Below, piece by piece: positions 11,831 through 24,378 of a stretch of 64,000 nt of DNA. The stretch is taken from positions 48,780,282 to 48,844,281 of the forward strand of contig CM067317.1 of assembly GCA_034231615.1 (NCBI GenBank). Direction: 5' to 3'. Within the stretch, counting starts at the first letter, position 1; every line of letters starts with the position of its first letter. The notes beneath the pieces were generated by a model that saw only the letters and a program-made list of their open reading frames with translations, did not search any database and had not been told where the DNA came from. The translations under genes were made by a program, and so were the position numbers. Origin of the DNA: Meghimatium bilineatum. Its lineage: Eukaryota > Mollusca > Gastropoda > Stylommatophora > Philomycidae.

Positions 11831-11944
11831 CGAGTTATCTTCAACTGCGACGGCAGGCTGCTACCATGTGACATGCCTTTACCTTTAAAGCAAGTTTGTA
11901 TGTGACTTACCATCATTCACCTGGGAGAAAGACAATACTCATGT

Positions 11945-12310
11945 GACCAAAAGTGTCAGGGTCAGAAAAACGATCACCATTAAATCTCGATGCTCAAAAG
12001 TGTCATAGTCAGAAAAAAGATCACCATTAAATCTCGATGCTCAAAAGTGTCATAGTCAGAAAAACAGAAAAACGATCACCATTAAATCTCCATGCTCAAA
12101 AGTGTCATAGTCAGAAAAACGATCATCATTAAATCTCGATGCTCAAAAGTGTCATAGAAAAACGATCACCATTAAATCTCGATGCTCAAAAGTGCCATAG
12201 TCAGAAAAACAGAAAAAAGATCACCATTAAATCTCGATGCTCAAAAGTGTCATAGTCAGAAAAACGATCATCATTAAATCTCGATGCTCAAAAGTGTCAT
12301 AGTCAGAAAA
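11945..12310. repeat. Minisatellite, 47-bp unit, ~8 copies
   Basis: Units carry GTGTCATAGTCAGAAAAACG then ATCACCATTAAATCTCGATG. Several copies have small internal duplications or deletions around the AGTCAGAAAAAC segment. Confidence 0.9.
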
Positions 12311-12710
12311 AAATATCACCATTAAATCCTATGATACTCAAAAGCAGAGAAAAGAAAATAGATTGTAGCATTAAGATTGTAAACATAAAAGTAACATGAC
12401 ATTCGAAGAAAGAAAAATGTCCACCTATGAAACGTATTTTGAAAAATAATGACATGACTAAAACATTCTGAGATTGTGCTGTTTGTAACCCAAATAATGA
12501 TACACAAAAGCGTCCAAAAACATGATCAGTTTTAAAGTTAATTACTTGTTCACAGATTAGCAAGAACACAGTTCAAATGTAATTTTTATTAAAAATATAA
12601 CCACACATTTATATACAAAATGCAGTTTTTTAAATATTTATTACATATTCATTGATGAAAATGTCTGATCAAGAAATCAGAAATACTTATATGTGTATAT
12701 AAGAAATCAC
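12311..12710. other. Unassigned AT-rich stretch
   Basis: The minus frame 12303-12569 is rich in F, L and I, as expected from A/T-rich DNA, and has no recognisable domain. Confidence 0.45.
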
Positions 12711-12850
12711 GCCGAAGACGGATGTGCCGCGTCACTGGCGGAAATTATAACGACAGCACAGCGCATTTCCACTTTCTTTACTATGTCCTACTGAAAACTA
12801 GTAGGACCACTGTTCTGCAACAAGAGAGATTCGGCTAGAGTTTGAGAATG
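12711..12850 (+). mobile_element. SINE, short form, 3' end amplified
   Basis: Begins GCCGAAGACGGATGTG, as does the complete short SINE at 37705-37869 (minus). It runs through ACAGCACAGCGCATTTCC and CTGCAACAAGAGAGATTC to GAGTTTGAGAATGAA, and its last bases become the first unit of the 58-bp minisatellite that follows. Confidence 0.75.
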
Positions 12851-13137
12851 AAATTTAACTTGAAGCGGTGTTCTTCAAAAAGAGAAATTCAGCAGGAGTT
12901 TGAGAATGAAATTTAACTTGAACCGGTGTTCTTCAAAAAGAGAAATTCAGCAGGAGTTTGAGAATGAAATTTAACTTGAACCGGTGTTCTTCAAAAAGAG
13001 AAATTCAGCAGGAGTTTGAGAATGAAATTTAACTTGAACCGGTGTTCTTCAAAAAGAGAAATTCAGCAGGAGTTTGAGAATGAAATTTAACTTGAACCGG
13101 TGTTCTTCAAAAAGAGAAATTCAGCAGGAGTTTAAGA
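12838..13137. repeat. Minisatellite, 58-bp unit, 5 near-identical copies
   Basis: Unit: GAGTTTGAGAATGAAATTTA, then ACTTGAACCGGTGTTCTTC and AAAAAGAGAAATTCAGCAG. Both ends of the unit are SINE 3' sequence, so the array arose by tandem amplification of a SINE end. Copies are almost identical, which implies recent expansion or homogenisation. Confidence 0.92.
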
Positions 13138-13699
13138 ATGAACGATAACATACAACATATCGGAAATCAGAAAGGTGTTAAAATAAATTTCACAGGATTA
13201 AAAATAAAATAAAATAATATACATCACATAGAAGATGTTCTCTCCATTTCAGATGTACTCATCATCTCTTTCACGATTTCCTGGAGTGAAAATCTGTAAC
13301 TTTCTGATGTTGCCCTTTCAATTTAATTAGCCTTTGATAAATAACACAAAAGAAAAAAAACATTTTAAGGTTCAGAGCAACTAACGCAAGTGTTACGAGA
13401 TTTCTATTCAATGTACTCTGTAGGTCTTATCAGATCATCATTTTGGTCAATGATAGTATCGCCTAGAGCACATAACTCAGTAACTCAAAGATTTTTTATT
13501 AGGGATTTAGGGGAAAATATTCATATGAATCAGACGTTACAATCTTATTTTGAATAAACAAGCACATGAACTAGTGCACACGGCGTGTGAACACGCTAGG
13601 AAATCCCATTGACCTGGTGTTTCCCTCGTTACACCTGGTTCATAACTTATATTATCTTTACCTTTCACACCTTAGACAGGTGTTAAAAAATGTAAAGTG

Positions 13700-16690
13700 T
13701 AGTGGTGTTCTTATCTAAGCACCTTATTTTATTTAAGAACCTTGTTCTCATCTAACCACCTTATTCTTATCTGAGAACGTTGTTCTTATCAAAGTACCTT
13801 GTTCTTATATGAGCACCTTGTTTTTATCTAAATACCTTGTTCTTATCTAATGACCTTTCTCTTATCTAAGCACTTGTTTCTTATCTAAGCAGCTTCTTCT
13901 TATCTGAGCATCGTGTTCTAATTTGAACACCCTTTTCTTATGTGAACACCTTATTCTTATCTAATCACTTGTTCTTATCTAAGCTGCTTTACCTTATCTA
14001 CGCTGCTCCTTTTTTTATCTAAGAAGCTTTGTTTTATCTAAGCACCTTACTCTTATCTAAGCACCTTACTCTTATCTAAGCACGTTACTGTTATCTAATT
14101 ACATTTGCTATTATCTAAACACCTTGCACTTGCCTAATCACATTATTTTTTATCTAAGCACCTTGTTCTTACGTAAGCACCTTACTCTTATCTAAGCACC
14201 TTGTTATTATCTAAGCACCTTGTTATTATCTAAACACCTTGATCTTATCTAAACTCCTTGATCTTATCTAAACACCTTGATCTTATCTAAGAATCTTGTT
14301 ATTATCTAAGCACATTCCTCTTATTAAAGCACCATGTTCTTATCTAAGCATCTTGTCTTAGAACCGTGTTCTTATCTAAGAGCATTGTTCTTGTCTAAGA
14401 ATGTTGCTATTATCTAAGCACCTTATTCTTATCAAAACACCTTGTTCTTATCAAAACACCTCGTTCTTATCAAAACACCTCTTTCTTATCAAAACACCTT
14501 GTTCTTATCAAAACACCTCGTTCTTATCAAAACACCTTGTTCTTATCAAAACACCTTGTTCTTATCAAAACACCTCGTTCTTATCAAAACACCTTGTTCT
14601 TATCAAAACACCTTGTTCTTATCAAAACACCTTGTTCTTATCAAAGAACCCTGTTCTGGACTAATCCACGTATTCTTGTCTAAGCACGTTCGCATATAAG
14701 CAGTTTGTTCTTATCTAAGCAATTTTTTTTTCTAAGAACCTTGATCTTATCTAAGAACGTTGTTATCTAAACACCATGTTCTTATCTAAGCATTTTGTTC
14801 TTATCTAAGCAACTTGTTCTTCTCTAAGCGCCTTGTAATTAACTACGCACCTTGATCTTATCTAAGAGCCTTGTTTTGATCTACTAACCTTGTTGTTATC
14901 CAAGCTACGTTTTCTTATTTAAGCACAATATTCTTATCTAAGCGTCTTTTTCTTTTGTAAACACATAGTTATGATCTAAGAACCTTGTTGTTATCTAAAC
15001 ACCTTGTTCTTATCTAAGCACATTATTCTAGGCAACTTCTTCTTCTTTAAGAACCATGTTCTTATCAAGCAACCTTGTTCTGGTCTAATCCGCTTATTCT
15101 TATCTAAGCACCGTGTTCTTATCCAAGCAGCTTGTTCTTATCTAAGCAGCTTGTTCTTATCTAAGCAGCTTGTTCTTATCTAAGCACCGTGTTCTTATCC
15201 AAGCAGCTTGTTCTTATATAAGCAGCTTGTTCTTATGTATGCAGCTGTTCTTATCTAAGCAGCTTGTTCTTATCTAAGCAGCTTGTTCTTATCTAAGCAG
15301 CTTGTTCTTATATAAGCAGCTTGTTCTTATGTATGCAGCTGTTCTTATCTAAGCAGCTTGTTCTTATCTAAGCAGCTTGTTCTTATCTAAGAAGCTTGTT
15401 CTTATCTAAGCAGCTTGTTCTTATGAATGCAGCTGTTCTTATCTAAGCAGCTTGTTCTTATCTAAGCAGCTTGTTCTTATCTAAGCAGCTTGTTCTTATC
15501 TAAGCAGCTTGTTCTTATCTAAGCAGCTTGTTCTTATGTATGCAGCTTGTTCTTATCTAAGCAGCTTGTTCTTATCTAAGCAGCTTGTTCTTATCTAAGC
15601 AGCTTGTTCTTATCTAAGCAGCTTGTTCTTATCTAAGCAGCTTGTTCTTATGTATGCAGCTGTTCTTATCTAAGCAGCTTGTTCTTATGTATGCAGCTGT
15701 TCTTATCTAAGCAGCTTGTTCTTATGTATGCAGCTGTTCTTATCTAAGCAGCTTGTTCTTATGTATGCAGCTGTTCTTATCTAAGCAGCATGTTCTTATG
15801 TATGCAGCTGTTCTTATCTAAGCAGCTTGTTCTTATGTATGCAGCTGTTCTTATCTAAGCAGCTTGTTCTTATATAAGCAGCTTGTTCTTATGTATGCAG
15901 CTGTTCTTATCTAAGCAGCTTGTTCTTATCTAAGCAGCTTGTTCTTATATAAGCAGCTTGTTCTTATATAAGCAGCTTGTTCTTATGTATGCAGCTGTTC
16001 TTATCTAAGCAGCTTCTTCTTATCTAAGCATCTTGTTCTTATCTAAGCAGCTTGTTCTTATGTATGCAGCTGTTCTTATCTAAGCAGCTTGTTCTTATCT
16101 AAGCATCTTGTTCTTATATAAGCAGCTTGTTCTTATCTAAGCAGCTTGTTCTTATCTAAGCAGCTTGTTCTTATCTAAGCACCTTGTTCTTATCTAAGCA
16201 GCTTGTTCTTATCTAAGCAGCTTGTTCTTATGTATGCAGCTGTTCTTATCTAAGCAGCTTGTTCTTATGTATGCAGCTGTTCTTATCTAAGCAGCTTGTT
16301 CTTATGTATGCAGCTGTTCTTATCTAAGCAGCTTGTTCTTATCTAAGCAGCTTGTTCTTATGTATGCAGCTGTTCTTATCTAAGCAGCTTGTTCTTATGT
16401 ATGCAGCTGTTCTTATCTAAGCAGCTTGTTCTTATGTATGCAGCTGTTCTTATCTAAGCAGCTTGTTCTTATCTAAGCAGCTTGTTCTTATCTAAGCAGT
16501 TTGTTCTTATCTAAGCAGCTTGTTCTTATCTAAGCAGCTTGTTCTTATCTAAGCAGCTTGTTCTTATGTATGCAGCTGTTCTTATCTAAGCAGCTTGTTC
16601 TTATCTAAGCAGCTTGTTCTTATATAAGTAGCTTGTTCTTATCTAAATAACTTATTTTTTCTAAACAATTTATTCTTATCCCAGCAGCTT
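13700..16690. repeat. ~3-kb minisatellite, 19/18-bp units
   Basis: Dominant unit TTCTTATCTAAGCAGCTTG (19 bp) with an 18-bp variant TTCTTATGTATGCAGCTG. From about 15660 to 16460 the two often alternate as 37-bp dimers. The first kilobase is older and diverged (TTCTTATCTAAGCACCTTG variants); a homogeneous block of TTCTTATCAAAACACCTTG lies at about 14425-14645. Frames of about 85 codons inside that block are translated repeats, not genes. Confidence 0.95.
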
Positions 16691-16779
16691 GGTTTTATCT
16701 ACTATAAATAAAACAGTTTTATCTAATTATCTTATTGTTACTAAGAAAAACAAAAACTAAAATACAAAAGAACTAAACA

Positions 16780-17410
16780 ACTATCTCTCCAGAATTAAAA
16801 CAATTGTTTTCTAATCAACTTTCTCTCCGAACTAAACTATTTTTTACCACCAAAACAAATTCCTTTCCAGAGCTAAAAGATAGTTCTCTCCAGAACTACA
16901 CAGCGTTCTATTTACTATTTACAACATTCGCTCAAGAATTAAACAATGTGTTATCACCTAAATAACTTCCTCCCCACAACTGAATAATTTACTAACACCT
17001 AAATAATTTTTCCTCCAAAACTAAAGAACTTGCTCTCCAGAACTAAACAAGTTACTATCTTCTAAACAACTTTCTCACTATAACAAAACAACTTTCTCTT
17101 CAGAACTAAATAATGTGTTACCACATAAACAACTTACTCTTCAGAATTAAATAATGTGTTACCACATAAACAACTTTCTCTTCAGAATTAAATAATGTGT
17201 TACCATATAAACAACTTTCTCTTCAGAACTAAATAATGTGTTACCACATAAACAACTTTCTCTTCAGAATAAAATAGAGTATTATCATTTAAACAACTTT
17301 CTCTTCATAATGAAATAGAGTATTATCATTTAAACAACTTTCTCACCAGAACTAAACAACTTACTATCACAAACAACTTACTATCACAAACAACTTACTA
17401 TCACAAACAA
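16780..17410. repeat. Related A/T-rich minisatellite, ~41-bp then 15-bp units
   Basis: Units carry AACTAAATAATGTGTTACCA then ACAACTTTCTCTTCAG (clearest at 17085-17340), ending in four copies of AACTTACTATCACAA. Earlier units (16780-17080) are diverged. Confidence 0.85.
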
Positions 17411-17925
17411 CTTACCCACACCTGCAACAACGATGTGCCTCAGCATGAACAAGTACCGCTATCCCGTACCCTTTCTTAACTATTGCTGACAGATCGTTGC
17501 TTGACTACGCAAAGACAAGCCCCCTTCTCCACATCAGTCCCGAACAGTTGACAAGAGTTGCGAGTGAGGCATCCCTGGCACATAACCAGGCTTCATAGAA
17601 TTACTCAGTCGCGTGTGAGTTCTACAATACGGAGTGGGAGAAAAACACAAGGGCGAGCAGTAATTTAACAAAAAATAGATAGTGATTTTGTGGCTTGATA
17701 TGAAGGCGATAGATGGACACTTTGGCGTGGGATTTAGCGGTTTAGTTCAACCAGCGGTGCTCTGAAGAATAACTTAGAAGGCTTTATTTGACAATAGGAT
17801 ATCGTGGGTGGGAAATTATCAGTGTTTGTCAGCGTGGAAAAAATTAAGATATGGAACCTGCTGAAAATGTTGCTTAGATGCATTGGGTTATTGAAAAAAT
17901 GTTTCACAGTTAGCAACTATCTATT
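17411..17925. other. Unassigned stretch (copy at 24379-24893)
   Basis: No gene, repeat family or promoter recognised. The frames 17734-17916 (minus) and 17804-18013 (plus) overlap on opposite strands and match nothing I know. Confidence 0.45.
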
Positions 17926-18180
17926 TGGGGACCCACCTGGTGTAGTGATTAAGCTGTTCGCTTTGCGTTCAAGAGGTCGATGGATAAAATCCCACTCGCC
18001 AGATCTAAAGTGAGCTTTTTTTCGGAGATCAATGCGGACTTATTGCTTGAAGCTACGAAGTTACGTGCTATGAGTGGTACTTTTGTCAGACGGCGTACCG
18101 TTTCGTTAAGAAGGTCGCAGTACATAAAGGGTCAATGGTCAATGCATTTTGAACCCGTTCATCTATCTTTTTATTTTTAA
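17926..18180 (+). mobile_element. tRNA-derived SINE (copy at 24894-25148)
   Basis: tRNA-like head: GGGACCCACCTGGTGTAGTG, ATTAAGCTGTTCG (A box), then a decayed B box GGATAAAATCCC before CACTCGCCAGATCT. The body ends in a T/A-rich tail near 18170. Two of the seven differences between the duplication units (17980-17981) fall here, just before the B box. Confidence 0.65.
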
Positions 18181-18491
18181 AACCTACAGTATGCCATGTC
18201 AAAAGCAAACAGTTTTAACACTTTATATATGTCAAGTATTCTAGAACAAGTGAGACACTTCGCTGAACAAAATTCAAGGAATATATGACTATGGGTCTCA
18301 ACACCACGCAAGAATTACAAACAGTAGCATCACATCGTTGGAAATGGAGAGCTCTTGCTTCTGTCCTATGCACCGTATTCGGCGCTGAAGGAATATAGAT
18401 TCTTGTCTTGCAATTATATATAGAAGTTGGTCATGGTAGCTTCCATGGAAGCACACTGCTGTCGGGGATGAAGATAACTCCTCATTAAATA
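18181..18491. other. Unassigned; possible LINE 3' relic at 18260-18400
   Basis: The plus strand at about 18280-18400 reads YMTMGLNTTQELQTVASHRW then KWRALASVL, loosely like the A.DR..WR end of LINE proteins. The match is weak. Copy at 25149-25459. Confidence 0.3.
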
Positions 18492-18690
18492 ATCAACAGC
18501 AACTATTAGGTGGGATAGCCAGTTCCCTTCCTTGCTGTCTTTACCTCCCTAACTCATAAGGCAGGTATCCATTTACGGCTGGGTCGAATGGAGGAGCGGT
18601 CGTGTCAAGCGAAAAATCACGACCCGTACTTGGTTTCGAGCTTCACACGCTGTAACTCTGGTAGTAGGCAAGCTCACTGTCAACAAGCCT
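18492..18690 (-). mobile_element. tRNA-derived SINE with central domain (copy at 25460-25658)
   Basis: Minus-strand relative of 11615-11830: GAGCTTGCCTACTACCAGAG, GGGTCGTGATTTTTCGC, TTCGACCCAGCCGTAAATGG, GAGTTAGGGAGGTAAAGACA, ACCTAATAGTTGCTG. Two of the differences between the duplication units lie in or beside it (18481, 18599). Confidence 0.7.
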
Positions 18691-18699
18691 ACCATTTTT

Positions 18700-19584
18700 C
18701 TCTAGTTGGTTGATTGCTTATCACGCGGTCCATGGGCTCATGTACTTTGAACCAATGCCATTGTATGATATATGCATGTGTTTGTTGTTAGCTGTTGTTT
18801 TGTTCCATATAATGTGTTCCATTTATCTGGCACTGGAGAGAGAAACATTTTCCAGATGTCATCCAGAGCTAGGCATTCAAAAAGGTGGTGGTCAACAGTT
18901 TCATATGGATGAGTGCACAGCCAGCACTCTGGATTGTGTGTTGTGGTTGTGTTATGTTCAGGTGATTGTTGATCTGTACATGTTATGTGCGCAGTCTGAT
19001 GATGCTCTGGTCTTTCCTTACCAGGAGATTGATGTTGTCTTTAGGATATGGGCTGGTCATATATTTATAGATTTACCTCCAGTGTTTCCCATGGCCCATC
19101 TGTTCATCCAATTTTCTTTTGTCACATATTTCAGCATCATTTTAATTGTGTACATTGTTGTTTATGTATATGGCTGTTCTTGTTGAGCTCCCATCTTTGC
19201 TAGTCTCTCTGCCTTGTCATTGCCATGTGTGTTTGAGTGGCCAGGAATCCACTGCATAACGATGCTGACTTCATAAGATGTAAGCAGCTGGTTGGCATGG
19301 TGATATATTTCCACCAGCTCAGGATGACAGTGTCCATCACATTCTAGTACTTGAAGAGCGGACAAAGAGTCTGGGACAATCACGATGTTTTGAACTTTTG
19401 ATAGAAAGGCATCAAATATGGACTTCATGTGGTACAAGGCAACATCTAGTGCTGTTATTTCAGTTTCATAGTTAGAACATATCTCCCCACAAGCATCAAA
19501 CAACTCATCAGATGTTTTGTCTGGATATTCTATATAGACACCATAACCTGCTTTAATGGTGGCTTTAAAATCACACCCATCAGT
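18700..19584 (-). pseudogene. LINE RNase H and C-terminal region, unit 1
   Basis: Decayed 3' end of a non-LTR retrotransposon protein. Reading the minus strand: TDGC (first RNase H Asp, about 19570), AGYGVYIEYP, NYETEITALDVAL (Glu), VIVPDSLSALQVLE (Asp), MQWIPGHSNTHGNDKAERLA (final His/Asp), all inside the open frame 19162-19593. Downstream (18720-19160) a stop-ridden continuation keeps QSIIRLRTHN and the cysteine/histidine knuckle region. It resembles residues about 700-950 of the full-length element at 51281-55359 but is a different family. It stops abruptly at TDGC because of the composite insertion. The plus-strand frame 18710-19186 is its antisense shadow. Confidence 0.85.
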
Positions 19585-20349
19585 GGGGTGCAAAGGGAAC
19601 GCATTGCACTAGGCGGACCCAGGGCTAGCAGATAACCAAGATCCCAAATGTACCTCCACGCGGTGCACCCTGGAAACAGAAATACAGCAGCTCAAGCTGA
19701 TTCTAGCCAAATCATTTGGGGATCGTGTCCGAGAATGTGGAGGTAGCAAATGGAAAGAGATTTGACTGCACAAGAGACAAACAATATCTCCGACACCACC
19801 AGCATCACCACATATATCGACACTGTCGACATACAGTGAAGCTAGTCAGTTCAGTCCAAACATTGGAGGGGCGGCCAATGTAAAATGCACGTAAAGGTAG
19901 ATGCATGGCGAGAGACAAATAGATTTCATACCGAGTACAATGAAATAATGAAAGGGCAGAACAGCGCTAGAGGGCAGCGAGAACTGCAAATAGAAAGTGA
20001 AAAGTCCCTAGGAAAGGGGAACTACAAGCTCCGTCAGCTCGAGACGAGCTTCTAGTTACCTGTGTTCCATACAGGCAGAGACCCAGACCCATTCATTGGC
20101 GTTTGGTAAAACAAGAAGACCTAATCCAACTCTAATGTCGAGCCTTCCTAAACTGGAAATATGCTCGCGAAAGGGTTCCGTACCCGATGGGCTCAGGCAC
20201 AAAAGGGACAACGATGGTAGTCCTGGCCCAACTCTACTGTCAGGTTTTCCTACACCGGAAATACACTTGAAGAGAGAAAGGGTTCAGTACCTGATGGGCT
20301 CAAACGCTATTGGGACAAGGACGCTCAGCTCGAGAACGCCCTGCTCTCA
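19585..20349 (+). mobile_element. Composite insertion, left part only (cut by duplication)
   Basis: Identical by eye to 26553-27317. It stops at the duplication junction, so this copy lacks the third ~110-bp repeat, the SINE-like 3' part and the right-hand TSD. The plus frame 20096-20524 crosses the junction into unit 2 and has no recognised product. Confidence 0.85.
19967..19978 (+). promoter_or_regulatory. CTCF-like motif (copy at 26935-26946)
   Basis: CTAGAGGGCAGC fits the 12-base 3' portion of the animal CTCF core consensus, but the preceding CCA is not conserved. Because it lies in an inserted element, it would be a carried-in site. Chance occurrence cannot be excluded. Confidence 0.25.
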
Positions 20350-20667
20350 AACGCAAGTGTTACGAGATTTCTATTCAATGTACTCTGTAGGTCTTATCAG
20401 ATCATCATTTTGGTCAATGATAGTATCGCCTAGAGCACATAACTCAGTAACTCAAAGATTTTTTATTAGGGATTTAGGGGAAAATATTCATATGAATCAG
20501 ACGTTACAATCTTATTTTGAATAAACAAGCACATGAACTAGTGCACACGGCGTGTGAACACGCTAGGAAATCCCATTGACCTGGTGTTTCCCTCGTTACA
20601 CCTGGTTCATAACTTATATTATCTTTACCTTTCACACCTTAGACAGGTGTTAAAAAATGTAAAGTGT

Positions 20668-23657
20668 AGTGGTGTTCTTATCTAAGCACCTTATTTTATT
20701 TAAGAACCTTGTTCTCATCTAACCACCTTATTCTTATCTGAGAACGTTGTTCTTATCAAAGTACCTTGTTCTTATATGAGCACCTTGTTTTTATCTAAAT
20801 ACCTTGTTCTTATCTAATGACCTTTCTCTTATCTAAGCACTTGTTTCTTATCTAAGCAGCTTCTTCTTATCTGAGCATCGTGTTCTAATTTGAACACCCT
20901 TTTCTTATGTGAACACCTTATTCTTATCTAATCACTTGTTCTTATCTAAGCTGCTTTACCTTATCTACGCTGCTCCTTTTTTTATCTAAGAAGCTTTGTT
21001 TTATCTAAGCACCTTACTCTTATCTAAGCACCTTACTCTTATCTAAGCACGTTACTGTTATCTAATTACATTTGCTATTATCTAAACACCTTGCACTTGC
21101 CTAATCACATTATTTTTTTATCTAAGCACCTTGTTCTTACGTAAGCACCTTACTCTTATCTAAGCACCTTGTTATTATCTAAGCACCTTGTTATTATCTA
21201 AACACCTTGATCTTATCTAAACTCCTTGATCTTATCTAAACACCTTGATCTTATCTAAGAATCTTGTTATTATCTAAGCACATTCCTCTTATTAAAGCAC
21301 CATGTTCTTATCTAAGCATCTTGTCTTAGAACCGTGTTCTTATCTAAGAGCATTGTTCTTGTCTAAGAATGTTGCTATTATCTAAGCACCTTATTCTTAT
21401 CAAAACACCTTGTTCTTATCAAAACACCTCGTTCTTATCAAAACACCTCTTTCTTATCAAAACACCTTGTTCTTATCAAAACACCTCGTTCTTATCAAAA
21501 CACCTTGTTCTTATCAAAACACCTTGTTCTTATCAAAACACCTCGTTCTTATCAAAACACCTTGTTCTTATCAAAACACCTTGTTCTTATCAAAACACCT
21601 TGTTCTTATCAAAGAACCCTGTTCTGGACTAATCCACGTATTCTTGTCTAAGCACGTTCGCATATAAGCAGTTTGTTCTTATCTAAGCAATTTTTTTTTC
21701 TAAGAACCTTGATCTTATCTAAGAACGTTGTTATCTAAACACCATGTTCTTATCTAAGCATTTTGTTCTTATCTAAGCAACTTGTTCTTCTCTAAGCGCC
21801 TTGTAATTAACTACGCACCTTGATCTTATCTAAGAGCCTTGTTTTGATCTACTAACCTTGTTGTTATCCAAGCTACGTTTTCTTATTTAAGCACAATATT
21901 CTTATCTAAGCGTCTTTTTCTTTTGTAAACACATAGTTATGATCTAAGAACCTTGTTGTTATCTAAACACCTTGTTCTTATCTAAGCACATTATTCTAGG
22001 CAACTTCTTCTTCTTTAAGAACCATGTTCTTATCAAGCAACCTTGTTCTGGTCTAATCCGCTTATTCTTATCTAAGCACCGTGTTCTTATCCAAGCAGCT
22101 TGTTCTTATCTAAGCAGCTTGTTCTTATCTAAGCAGCTTGTTCTTATCTAAGCACCGTGTTCTTATCCAAGCAGCTTGTTCTTATATAAGCAGCTTGTTC
22201 TTATGTATGCAGCTGTTCTTATCTAAGCAGCTTGTTCTTATCTAAGCAGCTTGTTCTTATCTAAGCAGCTTGTTCTTATATAAGCAGCTTGTTCTTATGT
22301 ATGCAGCTGTTCTTATCTAAGCAGCTTGTTCTTATCTAAGCAGCTTGTTCTTATCTAAGAAGCTTGTTCTTATCTAAGCAGCTTGTTCTTATGAATGCAG
22401 CTGTTCTTATCTAAGCAGCTTGTTCTTATCTAAGCAGCTTGTTCTTATCTAAGCAGCTTGTTCTTATCTAAGCAGCTTGTTCTTATCTAAGCAGCTTGTT
22501 CTTATGTATGCAGCTTGTTCTTATCTAAGCAGCTTGTTCTTATCTAAGCAGCTTGTTCTTATCTAAGCAGCTTGTTCTTATCTAAGCAGCTTGTTCTTAT
22601 CTAAGCAGCTTGTTCTTATGTATGCAGCTGTTCTTATCTAAGCAGCTTGTTCTTATGTATGCAGCTGTTCTTATCTAAGCAGCTTGTTCTTATGTATGCA
22701 GCTGTTCTTATCTAAGCAGCTTGTTCTTATGTATGCAGCTGTTCTTATCTAAGCAGCATGTTCTTATGTATGCAGCTGTTCTTATCTAAGCAGCTTGTTC
22801 TTATGTATGCAGCTGTTCTTATCTAAGCAGCTTGTTCTTATCTAAGCAGCTTGTTCTTATGTATGCAGCTGTTCTTATCTAAGCAGCTTGTTCTTATCTA
22901 AGCAGCTTGTTCTTATATAAGCAGCTTGTTCTTATATAAGCAGCTTGTTCTTATGTATGCAGCTGTTCTTATCTAAGCAGCTTCTTCTTATCTAAGCATC
23001 TTGTTCTTATCTAAGCAGCTTGTTCTTATGTATGCAGCTGTTCTTATCTAAGCAGCTTGTTCTTATCTAAGCATCTTGTTCTTATATAAGCAGCTTGTTC
23101 TTATCTAAGCAGCTTGTTCTTATCTAAGCAGCTTGTTCTTATCTAAGCACCTTGTTCTTATCTAAGCAGCTTGTTCTTATCTAAGCAGCTTGTTCTTATG
23201 TATGCAGCTGTTCTTATCTAAGCAGCTTGTTCTTATGTATGCAGCTGTTCTTATCTAAGCAGCTTGTTCTTATGTATGCAGCTGTTCTTATCTAAGCAGC
23301 TTGTTCTTATCTAAGCAGCTTGTTCTTATGTATGCAGCTGTTCTTATCTAAGCAGCTTGTTCTTATGTATGCAGCTGTTCTTATCTAAGCAGCTTGTTCT
23401 TATGTATGCAGCTGTTCTTATCTAAGCAGCTTGTTCTTATCTAAGCAGCTTGTTCTTATCTAAGCAGTTTGTTCTTATCTAAGCAGCTTGTTCTTATCTA
23501 AGCAGCTTGTTCTTATCTAAGCAGCTTGTTCTTATGTATGCAGCTGTTCTTATCTAAGCAGCTTGTTCTTATCTAAGCAGCTTGTTCTTATATAAGTAGC
23601 TTGTTCTTATCTAAATAACTTATTTTTTCTAAACAATTTATTCTTATCCCAGCAGCT
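20668..23657. repeat. ~3-kb minisatellite, 19/18-bp units, second copy
   Basis: Same unit order as 13700-16690, with one visible substitution (22842, C instead of A). The preserved order of variant units shows duplication of a finished array, not independent growth. Confidence 0.95.
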
Positions 23658-23747
23658 TGGTTTTATCTACTATAAATAAAACAGTTTTATCTAATTATCT
23701 TATTGTTACTAAGAAAAACAAAAACTAAAATACAAAAGAACTAAACA

Positions 23748-24378
23748 ACTATCTCTCCAGAATTAAAACAATTGTTTTCTAATCAACTTTCTCTCCGAAC
23801 TAAACTATTTTTTACCACCAAAACAAATTCCTTTCCAGAGCTAAAAGATAGTTCTCTCCAGAACTACACAGCGTTCTATTTACTATTTACAACATTCGCT
23901 CAAGAATTAAACAATGTGTTATCACCTAAATAACTTCCTCCCCACAACTGAATAATTTACTAACACCTAAATAATTTTTCCTCCAAAACTAAAGAACTTG
24001 CTCTCCAGAACTAAACAAGTTACTATCTTCTAAACAACTTTCTCACTATAACAAAACAACTTTCTCTTCAGAACTAAATAATGTGTTACCACATAAACAA
24101 CTTACTCTTCAGAATTAAATAATGTGTTACCACATAAACAACTTTCTCTTCAGAATTAAATAATGTGTTACCATATAAACAACTTTCTCTTCAGAACTAA
24201 ATAATGTGTTACCACATAAACAACTTTCTCTTCAGAATAAAATAGAGTATTATCATTTAAACAACTTTCTCTTCATAATGAAATAGAGTATTATCATTTA
24301 AACAACTTTCTCACCAGAACTAAACAACTTACTATCACAAACAACTTACTATCACAAACAACTTACTATCACAAACAA
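23748..24378. repeat. A/T-rich 41-bp and 15-bp minisatellite, second copy
   Basis: Duplicate of 16780-17410 with no difference that I noticed. Confidence 0.85.

Larger units (their letters stand above)
13383..20349. repeat. Tandem segmental duplication, unit 1 (~6,967 bp)
   Basis: Head-to-tail with unit 2 (20350-27317). Reading the two units side by side I noticed only seven differences: one T-run indel near 14147, and substitutions at 15874, 17592, 17980, 17981, 18481 and 18599. The five bases AACGC occur at the left edge, at the junction and at the right edge, as expected for microhomology-mediated duplication. Contents: ~3-kb minisatellite, two SINEs, part of a LINE, and the left part of the composite insertion. 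Confidence 0.95.

Noticed and set aside
14401-14699. Two overlapping ~85-codon frames (and copies at 21369-21667)
   Set aside because: Pure translations of the 19-bp minisatellite in different phases; no domain or start context.
18710-19186. 158-codon plus-strand membrane-like protein (copy 25678-26154)
   Set aside because: Antisense of a LINE C-terminal region; the other strand carries RNase H and knuckle homology.
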